Positions 38,993 to 48,872 of a stretch of DNA of 64,000 nucleotides are shown here, piece after piece; position 1 is the first letter of the stretch, and each line of letters begins with the position of its first letter. A model generated the notes under the pieces. That model was given only the letters and a program-made list of their open reading frames with translations. It was not told the DNA's origin and searched no databases. The stretch comes from CAIWHR01 sp963724975 (GTDB lineage: Bacteria; Pseudomonadota; Gammaproteobacteria; Burkholderiales; Casimicrobiaceae). The translations under genes and the position numbers were made by a program. The stretch is from NCBI GenBank assembly GCA_963724975.1, contig CAVRXB010000008.1:469035-533034 (forward strand), written 5' to 3'.

Positions 38993-39976
38993 TCAGTCGC
39001 CGCTCTTGATGTTGTTGTCCTTGATGACTTTGGCCCAGCGCGCGATCTCCTTGCGCTCGAACGCGTCGAGCTCCGACGGCGGCGCGCCGGTGATCTCCAT
39101 ACCTTGCGCCGTTAGTTTTTCTGCGACGGCCGGCGTCTTCGCTGCCTTTGCGAGCTCGTCGTAAATGCGCTTCGACAGCGCAGGCGCCATGTTGCCGGGA
39201 CCAAAGACGCCCCACCACGTGTAGGCCGCAAAACCGGGTACCCCCTGGTCGGCGATGGGCGAGACGCCGGGCAGACTCGGGTCGGGCTTGGCGGATGTCA
39301 CGGCGATCGCGCGGAGCTTTCCCGACTTGACATGCGGATTGACAAGGAACACCGAGCCGATCGCGAGCGGCACCTGATTGCCGATCGCATCGTTCATCAG
39401 CGGTCCGCCGCCGCGATACGGAATGTGGTTGAACTCGACGCCGAGCTGGTTGCCGAGTTGCGTCATCGTCAGGTGGCCGATGCTGCCTGCGCCGATCGTG
39501 CCATAAGAAACACTGCCTGGCTTCGCTTTGGCCGCTGCAGCTACGTCCTTGAACGACTTGTACGGCTGGTCGACGTGCGTGACGAGCGCCATCGCGCCGG
39601 TGCCGATCAGCATCAGAGGCGTCAGATCCTTGAGCGTGTCGAAAGACAGGTTCGGAATCAGCGACGGGTTCACCGCATGCGTGTCGAATACGACGCCGAG
39701 CGTGTAGCCGTCGGGTTCGGCTTTCGCGAGCGCCGCAGTTCCGATCGAGCCGGAAGCGCCGCCGCGGTTGTCGACGATGAATGACTGGCCCGTCTGGATC
39801 GTCAGCTGCTGGGCAAGGATGCGCGCAACCTGGTCTACCGAGCCGCCGGCAGGAAATACCGCGATCAGCTTGACGGCCCTCGTCGGCCAGTTCTGCGCAC
39901 GCGCGTCGGGCAGAAACCCCAATGCGGAGGCCAAAGAGATGACGGCAACGAACCATCGGATCGTTTGCATGAGCAT
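38993..39976 (-). CDS. tripartite tricarboxylate transporter substrate-binding protein (Bug/TctC family)
   Basis: A 327-residue periplasmic binding protein with a signal peptide ending at ARAQNWPTRAVKL. Family motifs are complete: VFPAGGSVDQVARILAQQL, VDNRGGASGSIG, GYTLGV, FNHIPYRGGGP and the C-terminal WWGVFGPGNMAP. This family is greatly expanded in Burkholderiales, which supports the taxonomic reading of the left part. No TctA/TctB membrane genes are nearby, as usual for orphan Bug proteins. Two in-frame ATGs (39976 and 39970) both lack a good ribosome site. Confidence 0.92.
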   Translation of the reverse strand: MLMQTIRWFVAVISLASALGFLPDARAQNWPTRAVKLIAVFPAGGSVDQVARILAQQLTIQTGQSFIVDNRGGASGSIGTAALAKAEPDGYTLGVVFDTHAVNPSLIPNLSFDTLKDLTPLMLIGTGAMALVTHVDQPYKSFKDVAAAAKAKPGSVSYGTIGAGSIGHLTMTQLGNQLGVEFNHIPYRGGGPLMNDAIGNQVPLAIGSVFLVNPHVKSGKLRAIAVTSAKPDPSLPGVSPIADQGVPGFAAYTWWGVFGPGNMAPALSKRIYDELAKAAKTPAVAEKLTAQGMEITGAPPSELDAFERKEIARWAKVIKDNNIKSGD

Positions 39977-40053
39977 TGGATATGGGATGGGCCTGGGTGA
40001 TGAGTGTGATTAAATTGCACGCCGTTGCCAATAGGAGAATACAAAAGAGCACC

Positions 40054-41886
40054 ATGAATCGACGCAGACTCCTCCAGCGCGCGTGCGCATTTCCGTTGTT
40101 GGCGCTCGCGGAGGCACCGTTTTTGCCGCGTGCAAGAGCGGCAGCTGGCTCATCATTTCGGCGCAGTCTTCCCGGGGATCCGGCGTGGCCGTCGACGGCC
40201 CGCTGGGAGACCCTCAATCAGGCAGTCGGCGGGCGCCTTGCTCCCGTGGTGTCGCCGCTTTCGACGTGCGCAACCGCGCCCGACGGGTCGGCGTGCGCCG
40301 ATGTCTTCAAGGAACTCAAGAATCCGTATTACATCGGCGACAGCACGGCGCTCACGCAAACGTGTGGGTGGGTCGATGGCTGGACGTCGGCGCCTAGCGC
40401 CTATGTCGTTGCGGCACGCACGACGCAGGACGTCGTCCACGCGGTCAATTTTGCACGCGAGAACCGGTTGCGCGTGGTCGTCAAAGGCGGCGGTCACAGC
40501 TATCAGGGAACATCGAACGCGGCCGGCTCGCTTCTGATCTGGACCCGGGCGATGAACGGCATCTCGCTGCACGATGCCTTCGTCGGTGAAGGTTGCGCAA
40601 GCAAGCATGCACCGCAGCCGGCGGTGACTGTCGAAGCAGGCAACATCTGGATGCGCGCCTACCACGCGGTCGTCACCGAGGGCGGCCGCTACGTTCAGGG
40701 CGGCGGTTGCGCGACCGTCGGCGTGGCCGGCCTGATCCAGAGCGGCGGTTTTGGCAGCTTTTCGAAGCGTTATGGAATGGCGGCGGCATCATTGCTGCAA
40801 GCCGAGGTCGTTACCGCCGACGGCGTCGCGCGCATCGCCAACGCCTGCTCCAACCGCGAACTCTTCTGGGGATTGAAGGGAGGCGGTGGCGGAAGCCTCG
40901 GCGTCGTGACGAAGCTCACGTTGCGCACGCATGATCTGCCAGAATTCTTCGGCGTCGTCTACGCGTCGATCCATGCGAGCTCCGACGCGGCGTTCGGCCG
41001 GCTTCTCGCGCGCTTCGTCGGGTTCTATCGCGATCGCCTGTTCAATCCGCATTGGGGCGAGCAGGCCGCGTTTCGCCCCGACAACACGCTCGACGTCGCG
41101 ATGCTGTTCCAGGGAATGGACAAGTCGCAGGCGGGAGAGGTCTGGCGCCCGTTTCTCGATTGGGTTGCCGCGGCGCCGCAGGAATATTCTCTGGCTCAGC
41201 CGACGCGGATTGTCGACATCCCCGCCCGGCATTTGTGGGACCCCGAGTTTCTTCGCAAGAACGTCCCCACGGCGGTTCTGCCCGACGATCGTCCCGGCGC
41301 GCCCGAGACCAACGTGTTCTGGTCCGGCAACCTTGGCGAGGCGGGCCAATTCCTCCATGGCTACGAGTCGGTCTGGCTCCCCGCAGCGCTGCTGGAGTCG
41401 AGCGCGCAGAAACGTCTCTCCGATGCGTTGTTCGCGACATCGCGCGTCTGGCGCGTATCGCTGCATTTCAACAAGGGGCTGGCGGGTGCGCCGGCGGAGG
41501 CTCGCGCCGCCGCCCGTGATACCGCGATGAATCCGGCTGTGATCGATGCCTTCGCGCTCGTCATCATCGCGGGCGGCGGACCGCCGGCGTTTCCCGGCGT
41601 TCCCGGGCACGAGCCGGATCTCGCGGAGGCGCGCGAAAATGCGCGCAGCATCGCGCGCGCCATGTCAACGTTGCGCAACGCCGTGCCGGCGAGGGGTTCC
41701 TACGTTTCGGAGGCCGGCTTCTTCGACCGCTCGTGGCGACAGGCGTATTGGGGTGCGCACTACGCCCGCCTGCGTGAGGTTAAGCGCAAATACGATCCCG
41801 AAGGGCTCTTCATCGTTCACCACGGTGTTGGCAGCGAGGAATGGAGCGCGGACGGCAACACACGCCTTCGTTCATCGGTCTCCTAG
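40054..41886 (+). CDS. exported FAD-linked oxidase, berberine-bridge-enzyme type
   Basis: A 610-residue flavoprotein with an Arg-rich leader (MNRRRLLQRACAFPLLALA) that may be a Tat signal. The FAD domain has VVVKGGGHSYQG, whose His is the usual 8-alpha flavin attachment, and GGGCATVGVAG, whose Cys is where bicovalent members attach the second bond. The C-terminal BBE segment (HYARLREVKRKYDPEGLF) is also present. ATG40054 was preferred to 39976 because of the leader. It may oxidise a sugar or alkaloid-like alcohol; the substrate is unknown. It is divergent from the Bug-type gene. Confidence 0.88.
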   Translation: MNRRRLLQRACAFPLLALAEAPFLPRARAAAGSSFRRSLPGDPAWPSTARWETLNQAVGGRLAPVVSPLSTCATAPDGSACADVFKELKNPYYIGDSTALTQTCGWVDGWTSAPSAYVVAARTTQDVVHAVNFARENRLRVVVKGGGHSYQGTSNAAGSLLIWTRAMNGISLHDAFVGEGCASKHAPQPAVTVEAGNIWMRAYHAVVTEGGRYVQGGGCATVGVAGLIQSGGFGSFSKRYGMAAASLLQAEVVTADGVARIANACSNRELFWGLKGGGGGSLGVVTKLTLRTHDLPEFFGVVYASIHASSDAAFGRLLARFVGFYRDRLFNPHWGEQAAFRPDNTLDVAMLFQGMDKSQAGEVWRPFLDWVAAAPQEYSLAQPTRIVDIPARHLWDPEFLRKNVPTAVLPDDRPGAPETNVFWSGNLGEAGQFLHGYESVWLPAALLESSAQKRLSDALFATSRVWRVSLHFNKGLAGAPAEARAAARDTAMNPAVIDAFALVIIAGGGPPAFPGVPGHEPDLAEARENARSIARAMSTLRNAVPARGSYVSEAGFFDRSWRQAYWGAHYARLREVKRKYDPEGLFIVHHGVGSEEWSADGNTRLRSSVS

Positions 41887-42014
41887 GCCCGGAATCCGAC
41901 GCGCTGGCCCGCCGTTGAATATTCGACACGCGGGAGTCTTTTCTCCTGTCGACGGGTCGGATTACCATATCCGCATCCTTTGGCGACGCCGTTCAATCCT
42001 ACGGAGGGCCTGTC

Positions 42015-43019
42015 ATGCTGCCGCGCACGTACATTGCGTCAAACGGCCTCGACACGAACGATGGCCGGTTGGCGACTCCCTGCCGGACGATCGGCGCCGC
42101 GCTGGCGCAGACCAACCCCGGCGGCGAAATCGTCGTGCTCGACTCGGCCGGCTACGGGACTGCTACGATCAACAAGTCGGTCGCGGTCATCGCAGCGGCG
42201 GGGATCTATGCGGGTATCACGGTGACCACGGGCGCCGGCATCGATGTCACCGCGGGCGTGGTAACGCTGCGCGGTCTCACGCTGCGCGGCCCCGGAGGTG
42301 CGGTGGGGATTCACGTCGGAAATGCCATCGTGCACATTGACCGCTGCGTGATCTCGGGCATGGGGCAGTTCGGGATCCACGCGGACGTGGCGAATGGCGA
42401 GGCTTACGTATCGGATACGCTGATCGGACAATGCTCGGAGGGCCTGCGATTTGACGGCAAGGTCCATTTTTCCCTTGCCCGCGTCCGCTCGCAGGCCAAC
42501 GCCAATATCGGATTGAACGTTGTCGGCGGCGCCCGCGGAGGTGCCCGCGAGCTCGTGTGCGAGCGGAATGGAAATTATGGGATCGGCGTTCAGAACGACG
42601 TCGCCGGCACCGCGTGCTATCTGGCGCTCGACGGCGCGCTGATCGTGGCCAACGGCGCTGCCGGCATCAGCGCGGGCATTCCTTCCGCCGTTGCCGCCAG
42701 GGTGGATGTCGCCGTCACGCGCAGCACGATCGCCGACAATGGCGCTGATGGAATCCTTGTTTCCACCCACGACGTCGGGTCGGCGGCAGCGGCCATATCG
42801 CAGACCATGATAGACGCGAACGGTTTGCGTGGCGTGGCGGCGATGGGTGTGGGGGCGACCGCCGTCGTCTGCGGCAACCAGATCACGCGCAACGTCGGCA
42901 TCGGCTTGTCGCAGTCCGGCGGTAGCATCGTCAAGACGGAGCAGGACAACATGGTCGACGGCAACAACATGGGTGGCGCGCAGACCGGCGGAACGCTGAC
43001 GGGGGTCGCGTCCGTATAG
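42015..43019 (+). CDS. right-handed parallel beta-helix protein
   Basis: A 334-residue protein starting with TYIASNGLDTNDG and PCRTIGAAL, the usual opening of a family with beta-helix (pectate-lyase-like) folds. The rest is a run of short repeats with Gly, Asn, Ile and Val (for example GIHVGNAIVHIDRCVISGMG), as expected for beta-helix coils. No catalytic residues of a known lyase are obvious and no signal peptide is visible. ATG42015 follows GGAGGG at 7 nt. Function unknown. Confidence 0.8.
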   Translation: MLPRTYIASNGLDTNDGRLATPCRTIGAALAQTNPGGEIVVLDSAGYGTATINKSVAVIAAAGIYAGITVTTGAGIDVTAGVVTLRGLTLRGPGGAVGIHVGNAIVHIDRCVISGMGQFGIHADVANGEAYVSDTLIGQCSEGLRFDGKVHFSLARVRSQANANIGLNVVGGARGGARELVCERNGNYGIGVQNDVAGTACYLALDGALIVANGAAGISAGIPSAVAARVDVAVTRSTIADNGADGILVSTHDVGSAAAAISQTMIDANGLRGVAAMGVGATAVVCGNQITRNVGIGLSQSGGSIVKTEQDNMVDGNNMGGAQTGGTLTGVASV

Positions 43020-43197
43020 CCAAGGGTCGCGAGGGCGCGGGCCCGGGCGTCCGGGATCCGGCTCCCGGTTATGTCGTTTCGTCAATATGGATATTTCCGC
43101 CCGGCACCTTGCGTTTCCGCCCGGACGGGCGCACTTTTTCAGTTCCGCGGCGGCTTTTGGCTCCGCCCGCTGCCGCTTTCTACGATGGAGGTTTACC

Positions 43198-43854
<657 letters not shown>

Positions 43855-43870
43855 TGGTTCGAACCGGCGG

Positions 43871-45301
43871 TCAGCCCTTTGGCGCCGCCGGTGCCGGCGG
43901 TGGGGCGCGCAGCGGCAGCGGATAGGTGGCGAGGCTGCGGTGTCCGCCCGCGCTCACCGCGCGTACCGAGAACACGTAGTCGTCCTTCGGCAAGGGTACG
44001 CTTGCGCGCGTGACGTCGCCGACGAATTGCGCGCCCTCCCACCGCGGTGACGTTGTCTCCCGCCACACGATCTCGTAACCGGCGAGGCCGCTTTCGGGAT
44101 TGGCGAGCCACGAAAGCGTCGTCCGGTTCTCGAGTTGCAGCGTCTCGATGCGAACGCCTGCGGGTGCGGCGGGTGCGCGCGCGAGCGACGCCAGCGCGGC
44201 GGCGTTCACCCGTGCAACGCTCGCAAGATAGGAAAAGTCGACGAATTGCGGCAGGTCGCCGTATTGCACGCCGTCGACGATGCGCACGTCCTGGTGCTGG
44301 TGACGGAAATCCTCGTGCGCCTCGGTGAAGCGCACCGCAGCGTAGCCTTGCGCAAGGAATGGGATGTGATCGCCGCCGCGCAGGTAGCGGTCGCGCCGGT
44401 AGACAAGCTTCACTGCCATCTCGGGTACGTAGCGCTTCGCCGCCTCGATCATCGAGCGCGCCAGCTCGCGCGCCGGTGAGTCGTTTTCGCCGCCGGTCCC
44501 GAGCCGGCGCTGCCATTCCTCGCTCATCTCCTTGCCCGCGGGAACGCCCTCGGCGAACAGTCGCACCGTTGACGCGTCGCGCCTGCCGGTTTCGTCGTGC
44601 GCATTTCCCACGATGTCGTTGGTGATCATCGCTTCGATGTTGACGTTGCGATTGCGCGCCTCCTGCGCCCAGTGCGCCGCGCCGAGCAATCCCTGCTCTT
44701 CGCCGGCGACCGCAAGGAACGTCAGCGTTGCGGGATGGCGTTGCTTCGACATCGTGCACGCAAGTTCCATTACCAGCGCCGTGCCGGACGCGTCGTCGTT
44801 CGCACCCGGAGCGTCGCATTCGGCATTCATCACGTTGCCGCACATTGAATCGTAATGACCCGACACGACGATCGTCCGTTCGCGCGCGTTCGCGTCGCTG
44901 CCCTGAAGCGTGGCCACGACGTTGGCCATCGGCGTCGCCTTCGGCGTTCGCGGCGTCGGCGCTTGCACGAATTCGTCCAGCTCGACCTTGAGCAGGCCGC
45001 CGGACTCTCGCGCGCATTTTTCGAGCGTGTCGCGGATCCATCGCCGCGCCGCGCCGACGCCGCGCTGCGGGTCGTCGATCGAGGAGAGCGAATGCCGGGT
45101 ACCGAAACCGACCAGCGTACGAACGTAGTTCTCCAGCCGCGCCGGTGAAATCTCTCGCACGAGCTGGGTGATGCTGGGATCTGGCGCGGCCGGCGCTTCG
45201 GCGGCTATCGCCGATTCGACGCACAATGCGAGCGCGCCAAAAGCCGCGGCGTCGCGGACGAAGAGCATTCGCGCTCGCCGCCTGCATTGGGCCGCTTTCA
45301 T
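43871..45301 (-). CDS. exported M28 family metallopeptidase with C-terminal fibronectin-type domain
   Basis: A 476-residue protein with a signal peptide (FGALALCVESAIAAEA) and an M28 aminopeptidase domain. Zinc ligands are seen as His in VSGHYDSM, Asp in GANDDASG, Glu in VAGEEQGLLG, Asp in ITNDIVG and His in a late GGDHIPF segment. A fibronectin type III-like domain (about 380-470) follows, ending in a Pro/Ala tail. ATG45301 overlaps the upstream stop by 4 nt; the open frame extends upstream to 45949 only as a shadow. Secreted or periplasmic peptide digestion is inferred. Confidence 0.88.
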   Translation of the reverse strand: MKAAQCRRRARMLFVRDAAAFGALALCVESAIAAEAPAAPDPSITQLVREISPARLENYVRTLVGFGTRHSLSSIDDPQRGVGAARRWIRDTLEKCARESGGLLKVELDEFVQAPTPRTPKATPMANVVATLQGSDANARERTIVVSGHYDSMCGNVMNAECDAPGANDDASGTALVMELACTMSKQRHPATLTFLAVAGEEQGLLGAAHWAQEARNRNVNIEAMITNDIVGNAHDETGRRDASTVRLFAEGVPAGKEMSEEWQRRLGTGGENDSPARELARSMIEAAKRYVPEMAVKLVYRRDRYLRGGDHIPFLAQGYAAVRFTEAHEDFRHQHQDVRIVDGVQYGDLPQFVDFSYLASVARVNAAALASLARAPAAPAGVRIETLQLENRTTLSWLANPESGLAGYEIVWRETTSPRWEGAQFVGDVTRASVPLPKDDYVFSVRAVSAGGHRSLATYPLPLRAPPPAPAAPKG

Positions 45302-46332
45302 TGTGCCGTCGGGGCGAAGCATTCGAGCAGCGTAATGGCCTTGTCGTCGGGCAGATCCCAGCCGTAGGGTTCGCCGAACCAGGTCTTGGTTCGCTCGAGC
45401 GTCGCCCGATACGAAGCCTCGTTGAAGTCCGGCCTCTGTTTGAACCACGCGCCGCAGCGATCGCGTACATGGTTGCGAATGCGATCGACGCTGAAGAAAT
45501 AAAGGGACGGATTGGCGGCTTCGTTCAGGTGCTCGCTGATGTAGGGTTGCATGAGATCGGCATTGTCGCGGGAGGGATCGATGATGATATGCGCGCCATC
45601 GCGGCGCAGGATGGGAGCCAGCGTGCGTTCGCCGATTCGCACTTCGTGAAACAGATTGCGAAAGAACTTGAATCCCGCATAGTTGCCCGCGAGGTCGCCG
45701 TTCGAGTACACCCCGGTGAGCAGCACCCCATAGAGTCCGAGTTCGGTCAATACGCCGTAGCGCACTGCGCCGGCAATGGCGGTCGCGTCGTCCGCGCCGC
45801 CGTCGAGAGCATCCTCGTAACGGGTGAGATATTCGTAACCCTGCTGGAAGATGTGCCCGATCTTGTCGGTGCCGAGATCGATCCCGTAGAGCCGGATCGT
45901 CGGGCAGTCGGTCATCAGATGGGACAACGCAAAGGGCGCCGTGACCCACGCATAGATCGAGTCGGTGTATGCGGGTTGAAAGCGGACGTTCCTTCCGGCA
46001 AACGTGTCATAGCGCAGCGCGCGCTCGATCGTCGACTCCGGCAATCCCACGCCGGTCTGCTCGAAGATGTGGGTGACGAATTCGCGTTCCTTGATGGGCT
46101 CGGCCGCCGCTTGCGGATTCAATTGGACGCGCTCGTCGATTCGGGCGTTCAACTGCGCGATTTCCGTGCGCAGGACCGCAAGAACCATCGCGCCCATGTC
46201 CGGCCCGAGGTCGTCCAGCGGCCGCGACGGCAGCGTGAATTGGTCGGTCTCGGTCGCCCTTGCGTGGGGTGCCGCGATCACGGACAGCAACCCAAAGGAG
46301 CAGGCAGCGAGCAGATTCAACACATAACGCAT
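45298..46332 (-). CDS. exported protein of unknown function
   Basis: A 344-residue protein with a signal peptide (LNLLAACSFGLLSVIAAPHARA). A conserved-looking segment is GTDKIGHIFQQGYEYLTRYEDAL followed by GVLTELGLYGVLLTGVYSNGDLAGNYAG, so a His within a DKIGH pattern may be important. The rest has no motif I recognise. It overlaps the peptidase gene by 4 nt, so the two are probably made together and may act on the same substrate in the periplasm (inference). Confidence 0.7.
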   Translation of the reverse strand: MRYVLNLLAACSFGLLSVIAAPHARATETDQFTLPSRPLDDLGPDMGAMVLAVLRTEIAQLNARIDERVQLNPQAAAEPIKEREFVTHIFEQTGVGLPESTIERALRYDTFAGRNVRFQPAYTDSIYAWVTAPFALSHLMTDCPTIRLYGIDLGTDKIGHIFQQGYEYLTRYEDALDGGADDATAIAGAVRYGVLTELGLYGVLLTGVYSNGDLAGNYAGFKFFRNLFHEVRIGERTLAPILRRDGAHIIIDPSRDNADLMQPYISEHLNEAANPSLYFFSVDRIRNHVRDRCGAWFKQRPDFNEASYRATLERTKTWFGEPYGWDLPDDKAITLLECFAPTAQ

Positions 46333-46394
46333 TGACGTTCCCGATCTCCACTATCATCACGCGTGCAACACCAATTCTACGTTGGAGGCGCTGC

Positions 46395-46565
46395 ATGGCA
46401 AACAATCGGCGTGTCGTGCGGGGTGTTGCCATCGCCATCTTCGCGGCCGCCCTGGCCGCTTTCACCGGCGCAGCTGCCGAGGCGCCATTCTCGAAAGCGC
46501 CGCCGGTTGGCTATTACCGGATGATGCTGGGGGACATCGAGGTCACCGCTCTGCTGGACGGCTTA
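46395..46565 (+). pseudogene. N-terminal fragment of an exported metallo-beta-lactamase-fold hydrolase
   Basis: A good start (GGAGGCG at 7 nt) opens a signal peptide (VAIAIFAAALAAFTGAAA) and the typical beginning of a secreted MBL-fold hydrolase, GYYRMMLGDIEVTALLDG. Family resemblance stops near 46565; the frame then continues antisense to the VOC gene without any HxHxDH zinc motif. About 240 or more residues of such a protein are absent. It is a remnant or an assembly break. Confidence 0.7.
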
Positions 46566-46601
46566 GCAAGTGACGGATCCGGCTCCGGGCCGATCCGCCC
46601 C

Positions 46602-47012
46602 TCATGTGCCCGTGATCACCATCCACGACACGCCGAAGCGGTCGGCCGTCATACCGAATTTCGACGCGAAGAACGTCTTTGTAAGCGGCATCTTCACCTG
46701 CCCGCCCTCCGAGAGCGCGGCGAACACGCGCTCGGTTTCGGCATCGTTCGGCAATTCGATCGACAGCGAAATGCCCTCGAACTTGGGTTGGCCGCGGTTG
46801 TAGCCGTCGGATGCCATCACGACGCTGTCGCCTAGACGGAAGTTCGCGTGCATCACCTTGTTTTCGGCACCGGGTGGCGTCCCGCCCTGTTCGCCGGGCG
46901 GCGCGTCTTTAAAGCGCATGAGGTTGACGTCCTTGGCACCGAGCGCGCGCTTGTAGAATTCGATCGCTTCCTCACAACGGCCGTCGAAGAAAAGGTAAGG
47001 CTGGATCTTCAT
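46602..47012 (-). CDS. VOC family protein (PhnB-like)
   Basis: A 136-residue protein of the PhnB/glyoxalase-like VOC group. The opening YLFFDGRCEEAIEFYKRALGA and the ending FGVSWMV(I) are typical; in between, HANFRLGDSVVMASDG and the ELPNDAETERVFAALSEGG region match. Such proteins are probably small enzymes or binding proteins of uncertain role. It stands alone; 208 nt of sequence (47013-47220) with no recognised feature separate it from the GST gene. Confidence 0.88.
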   Translation of the reverse strand: MKIQPYLFFDGRCEEAIEFYKRALGAKDVNLMRFKDAPPGEQGGTPPGAENKVMHANFRLGDSVVMASDGYNRGQPKFEGISLSIELPNDAETERVFAALSEGGQVKMPLTKTFFASKFGMTADRFGVSWMVITGT

Positions 47013-47220
47013 CGCGTCCCTTTCGGAGTTTCGGCGCCAGCGGGAGGGCGGAGCGCCGCTTGTTGTTGGGGAATTTTATTCTATTGCCGAGACGCCGGAA
47101 TATCGCATCAGCGGAATGCGCAATCGACCGTAGGCGTTTCGCGGTATCGGATCGGGCGAATTATCACGTTTGTCGTGGCGCCTCCATGTGCTCCCGATGT
47201 GCGACCGATGTCAACCACCG

Positions 47221-47850
47221 TCATGTTCCTACCTTCGGTCCCGCGAGCTCCATGGCTTTTTGATAGGCAGGACGTGCTTCGATGCGCTTCAGATAGGCAA
47301 CGATGTGGGGATAAGGTGCGAGGTCGTAGTCGAGGAAATACCGCATTGTCGTGAAAGTGAATGTCATCATGACGTCGGCCGCCGTGAATTCTGCGCCGAC
47401 GAAATACGGCCCGTCCGCGAGTTCGGCGTCGACGAAGGACAGCATGTATTTCATTCGCGCGAGCACGCGGACACCGGCCGGCGTCTTGTCGCCGTTCGGT
47501 ATTCGCGTCAGGACGAGCGCGACGACCATCAGCGACATCAGGCTGCCTTCCGCGAAATGAATCCAGTAGATATAGCGCGCGTATCGCGCATCGGACGGGG
47601 AAATGCCGAGACGACCCCCGGCGTGCCGATTGACGATATATTCGACGATCGCGCCCGACTCCGCGAGCACGACGTCGCCGTCGCGGATGATCGGCGCCTT
47701 GCCGAGCGGGTGGATCGTCTTGAGCACATCCGGCGCGGCGCCGTTCGGTCCCCGCAAATGCAGCTCGAGCTTGTATTCGAGCCCAAGCTCTTCCATCAGC
47801 CAGACGATGCGCTCCGAGCGTGAAGTGTCAAGGTGATAGAGGGTGATCAT
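47221..47850 (-). CDS. glutathione S-transferase
   Basis: A 209-residue GST with the N-terminal thioredoxin-like domain (ITLYHLDTSRSERIVWLMEELGLEY, then GKAPIIRDGDVVLAESGAIVEYI) and a helical C-terminal domain with the signature FVGAEFTAADVMMTF. Ser in the first strand region (LDTSRSERI) may act on glutathione. ATG47850 was chosen because it begins at the first strand; the frame is open to 47880. Substrate unknown. Confidence 0.9.
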   Translation of the reverse strand: MITLYHLDTSRSERIVWLMEELGLEYKLELHLRGPNGAAPDVLKTIHPLGKAPIIRDGDVVLAESGAIVEYIVNRHAGGRLGISPSDARYARYIYWIHFAEGSLMSLMVVALVLTRIPNGDKTPAGVRVLARMKYMLSFVDAELADGPYFVGAEFTAADVMMTFTFTTMRYFLDYDLAPYPHIVAYLKRIEARPAYQKAMELAGPKVGT

Positions 47851-47915
47851 GTCGTGTCCGCGGTGGCGGCGGCCGTGCAACCCATCATCCTGGATTCTCT
47901 CGCAACGCTTTCCCG

Positions 47916-47921
47916 TATACT
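47916..47921 (+). promoter_or_regulatory. -10 box very close to the cyclase start
   Basis: TATACT matches the sigma70 -10 consensus in five of six positions. It would place the first transcribed base near 47928, only about 9 nt before the ATG at 47937, so the message may be almost leaderless. The -35 region is poor. Confidence 0.35.
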
Positions 47922-47936
47922 ATTTGATTCGTTCGC

Positions 47937-48848
47937 ATGGATTCAACACCGATGGGCGCTCCCGAGCAAACGCTGGCCGTACTCTTCGCAGATGTCGCGG
48001 GAAGCACGCGGCTCTATGAGCAACTGGGCGACGCGCAGGCGCTGTCCACGATCGACCAGTGTCTCGCGCTCGTGCGCGACGCGTCGACCGGGCATGGCGG
48101 GCGTCTCGTCAAGACCATCGGCGATGAAGCGATGGTCGTCTTCCCAACCTCCGATCAGGCGGTGAACGCGGCAGGCGAGATCCAGCTCCGGATGAACAAT
48201 CTTGTCCATGAGCACAATGTGCGCATCGCCTTTCGCATCGGCGTCCATTGCGGCGCCGCGATCGAAGCGGAAGACGGCGACGTCTTCGGCGACTCCGTCA
48301 ACGTTGCCGCACGAATGGTTGCGCTTGCGAAAAGCGGTCAGGTCATCCTGACGGCGTCGACGGCGGAGGGGTTGTCGCCGGAGCTTCGCGACAAGGTACG
48401 CGAAGTCGACGTAATGACCGTCAAAGGCAAGGACAAGGACATCGCGATCATGGAGCTGCTCTGGCTCGATACGGCCGAGCTCACTACGCTGACGACGCGC
48501 CCGAAGATGCGCGTTGCGCGCCTTCAGCTTCTGCACGGTACACGCGAGATCGACATGGGCCCCGGCGCGACGGCGGTCTCCATCGGCCGCGATGCGCAGA
48601 ACGACGTGGTGATCGCAGACCGTCTTGCCTCAAGGCAGCACGCGCGCATCGAGCGCCGGCGCGACAAGTTCGTCGTCGTCGATCAGAGCTCCAATGGGAC
48701 GTTCGTGACCATCGAAGGCGAACCTGAGGTGCAGCTTCGCCGCGAGGAGATGATGTTGCGCGAAAGCGGGCATATCAGCTTCGGTCACGCGTACGCGGCC
48801 GATCCGGTCGAAACGCTGGTGTTCAACTACATCGCGGGCGACGCGTAA
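47937..48848 (+). CDS. class III adenylate/guanylate cyclase with C-terminal FHA domain
   Basis: A 303-residue protein joining a nucleotidyl cyclase domain (about 10-175) to an FHA domain (about 195-295). The cyclase metal residues appear as Asp19 in LFADVAGST and Asp63 in KTIGDEAMV, and GDVFGDSVNVAARM is the typical later motif. The FHA domain has SIGRDAQNDVVI, ASRQHARIER and DQSSNGTFV, the set that binds phosphothreonine. It likely makes cAMP or cGMP in response to a phosphorylated partner; the obvious candidate is the Ser/Thr kinase encoded 25 nt away and convergent (inference). A second ATG lies at 47952. Confidence 0.92.
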   Translation: MDSTPMGAPEQTLAVLFADVAGSTRLYEQLGDAQALSTIDQCLALVRDASTGHGGRLVKTIGDEAMVVFPTSDQAVNAAGEIQLRMNNLVHEHNVRIAFRIGVHCGAAIEAEDGDVFGDSVNVAARMVALAKSGQVILTASTAEGLSPELRDKVREVDVMTVKGKDKDIAIMELLWLDTAELTTLTTRPKMRVARLQLLHGTREIDMGPGATAVSIGRDAQNDVVIADRLASRQHARIERRRDKFVVVDQSSNGTFVTIEGEPEVQLRREEMMLRESGHISFGHAYAADPVETLVFNYIAGDA

Positions 48849-48872
48849 CGTCGGCTCCGGTCCGTGCCGCGG

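Noticed and set aside
46332..46357. Sigma70 promoter TTGACG ... TATCAT before the beta-lactamase-fold fragment
   Set aside because: The spacing of 14 nt is too short for a normal promoter.
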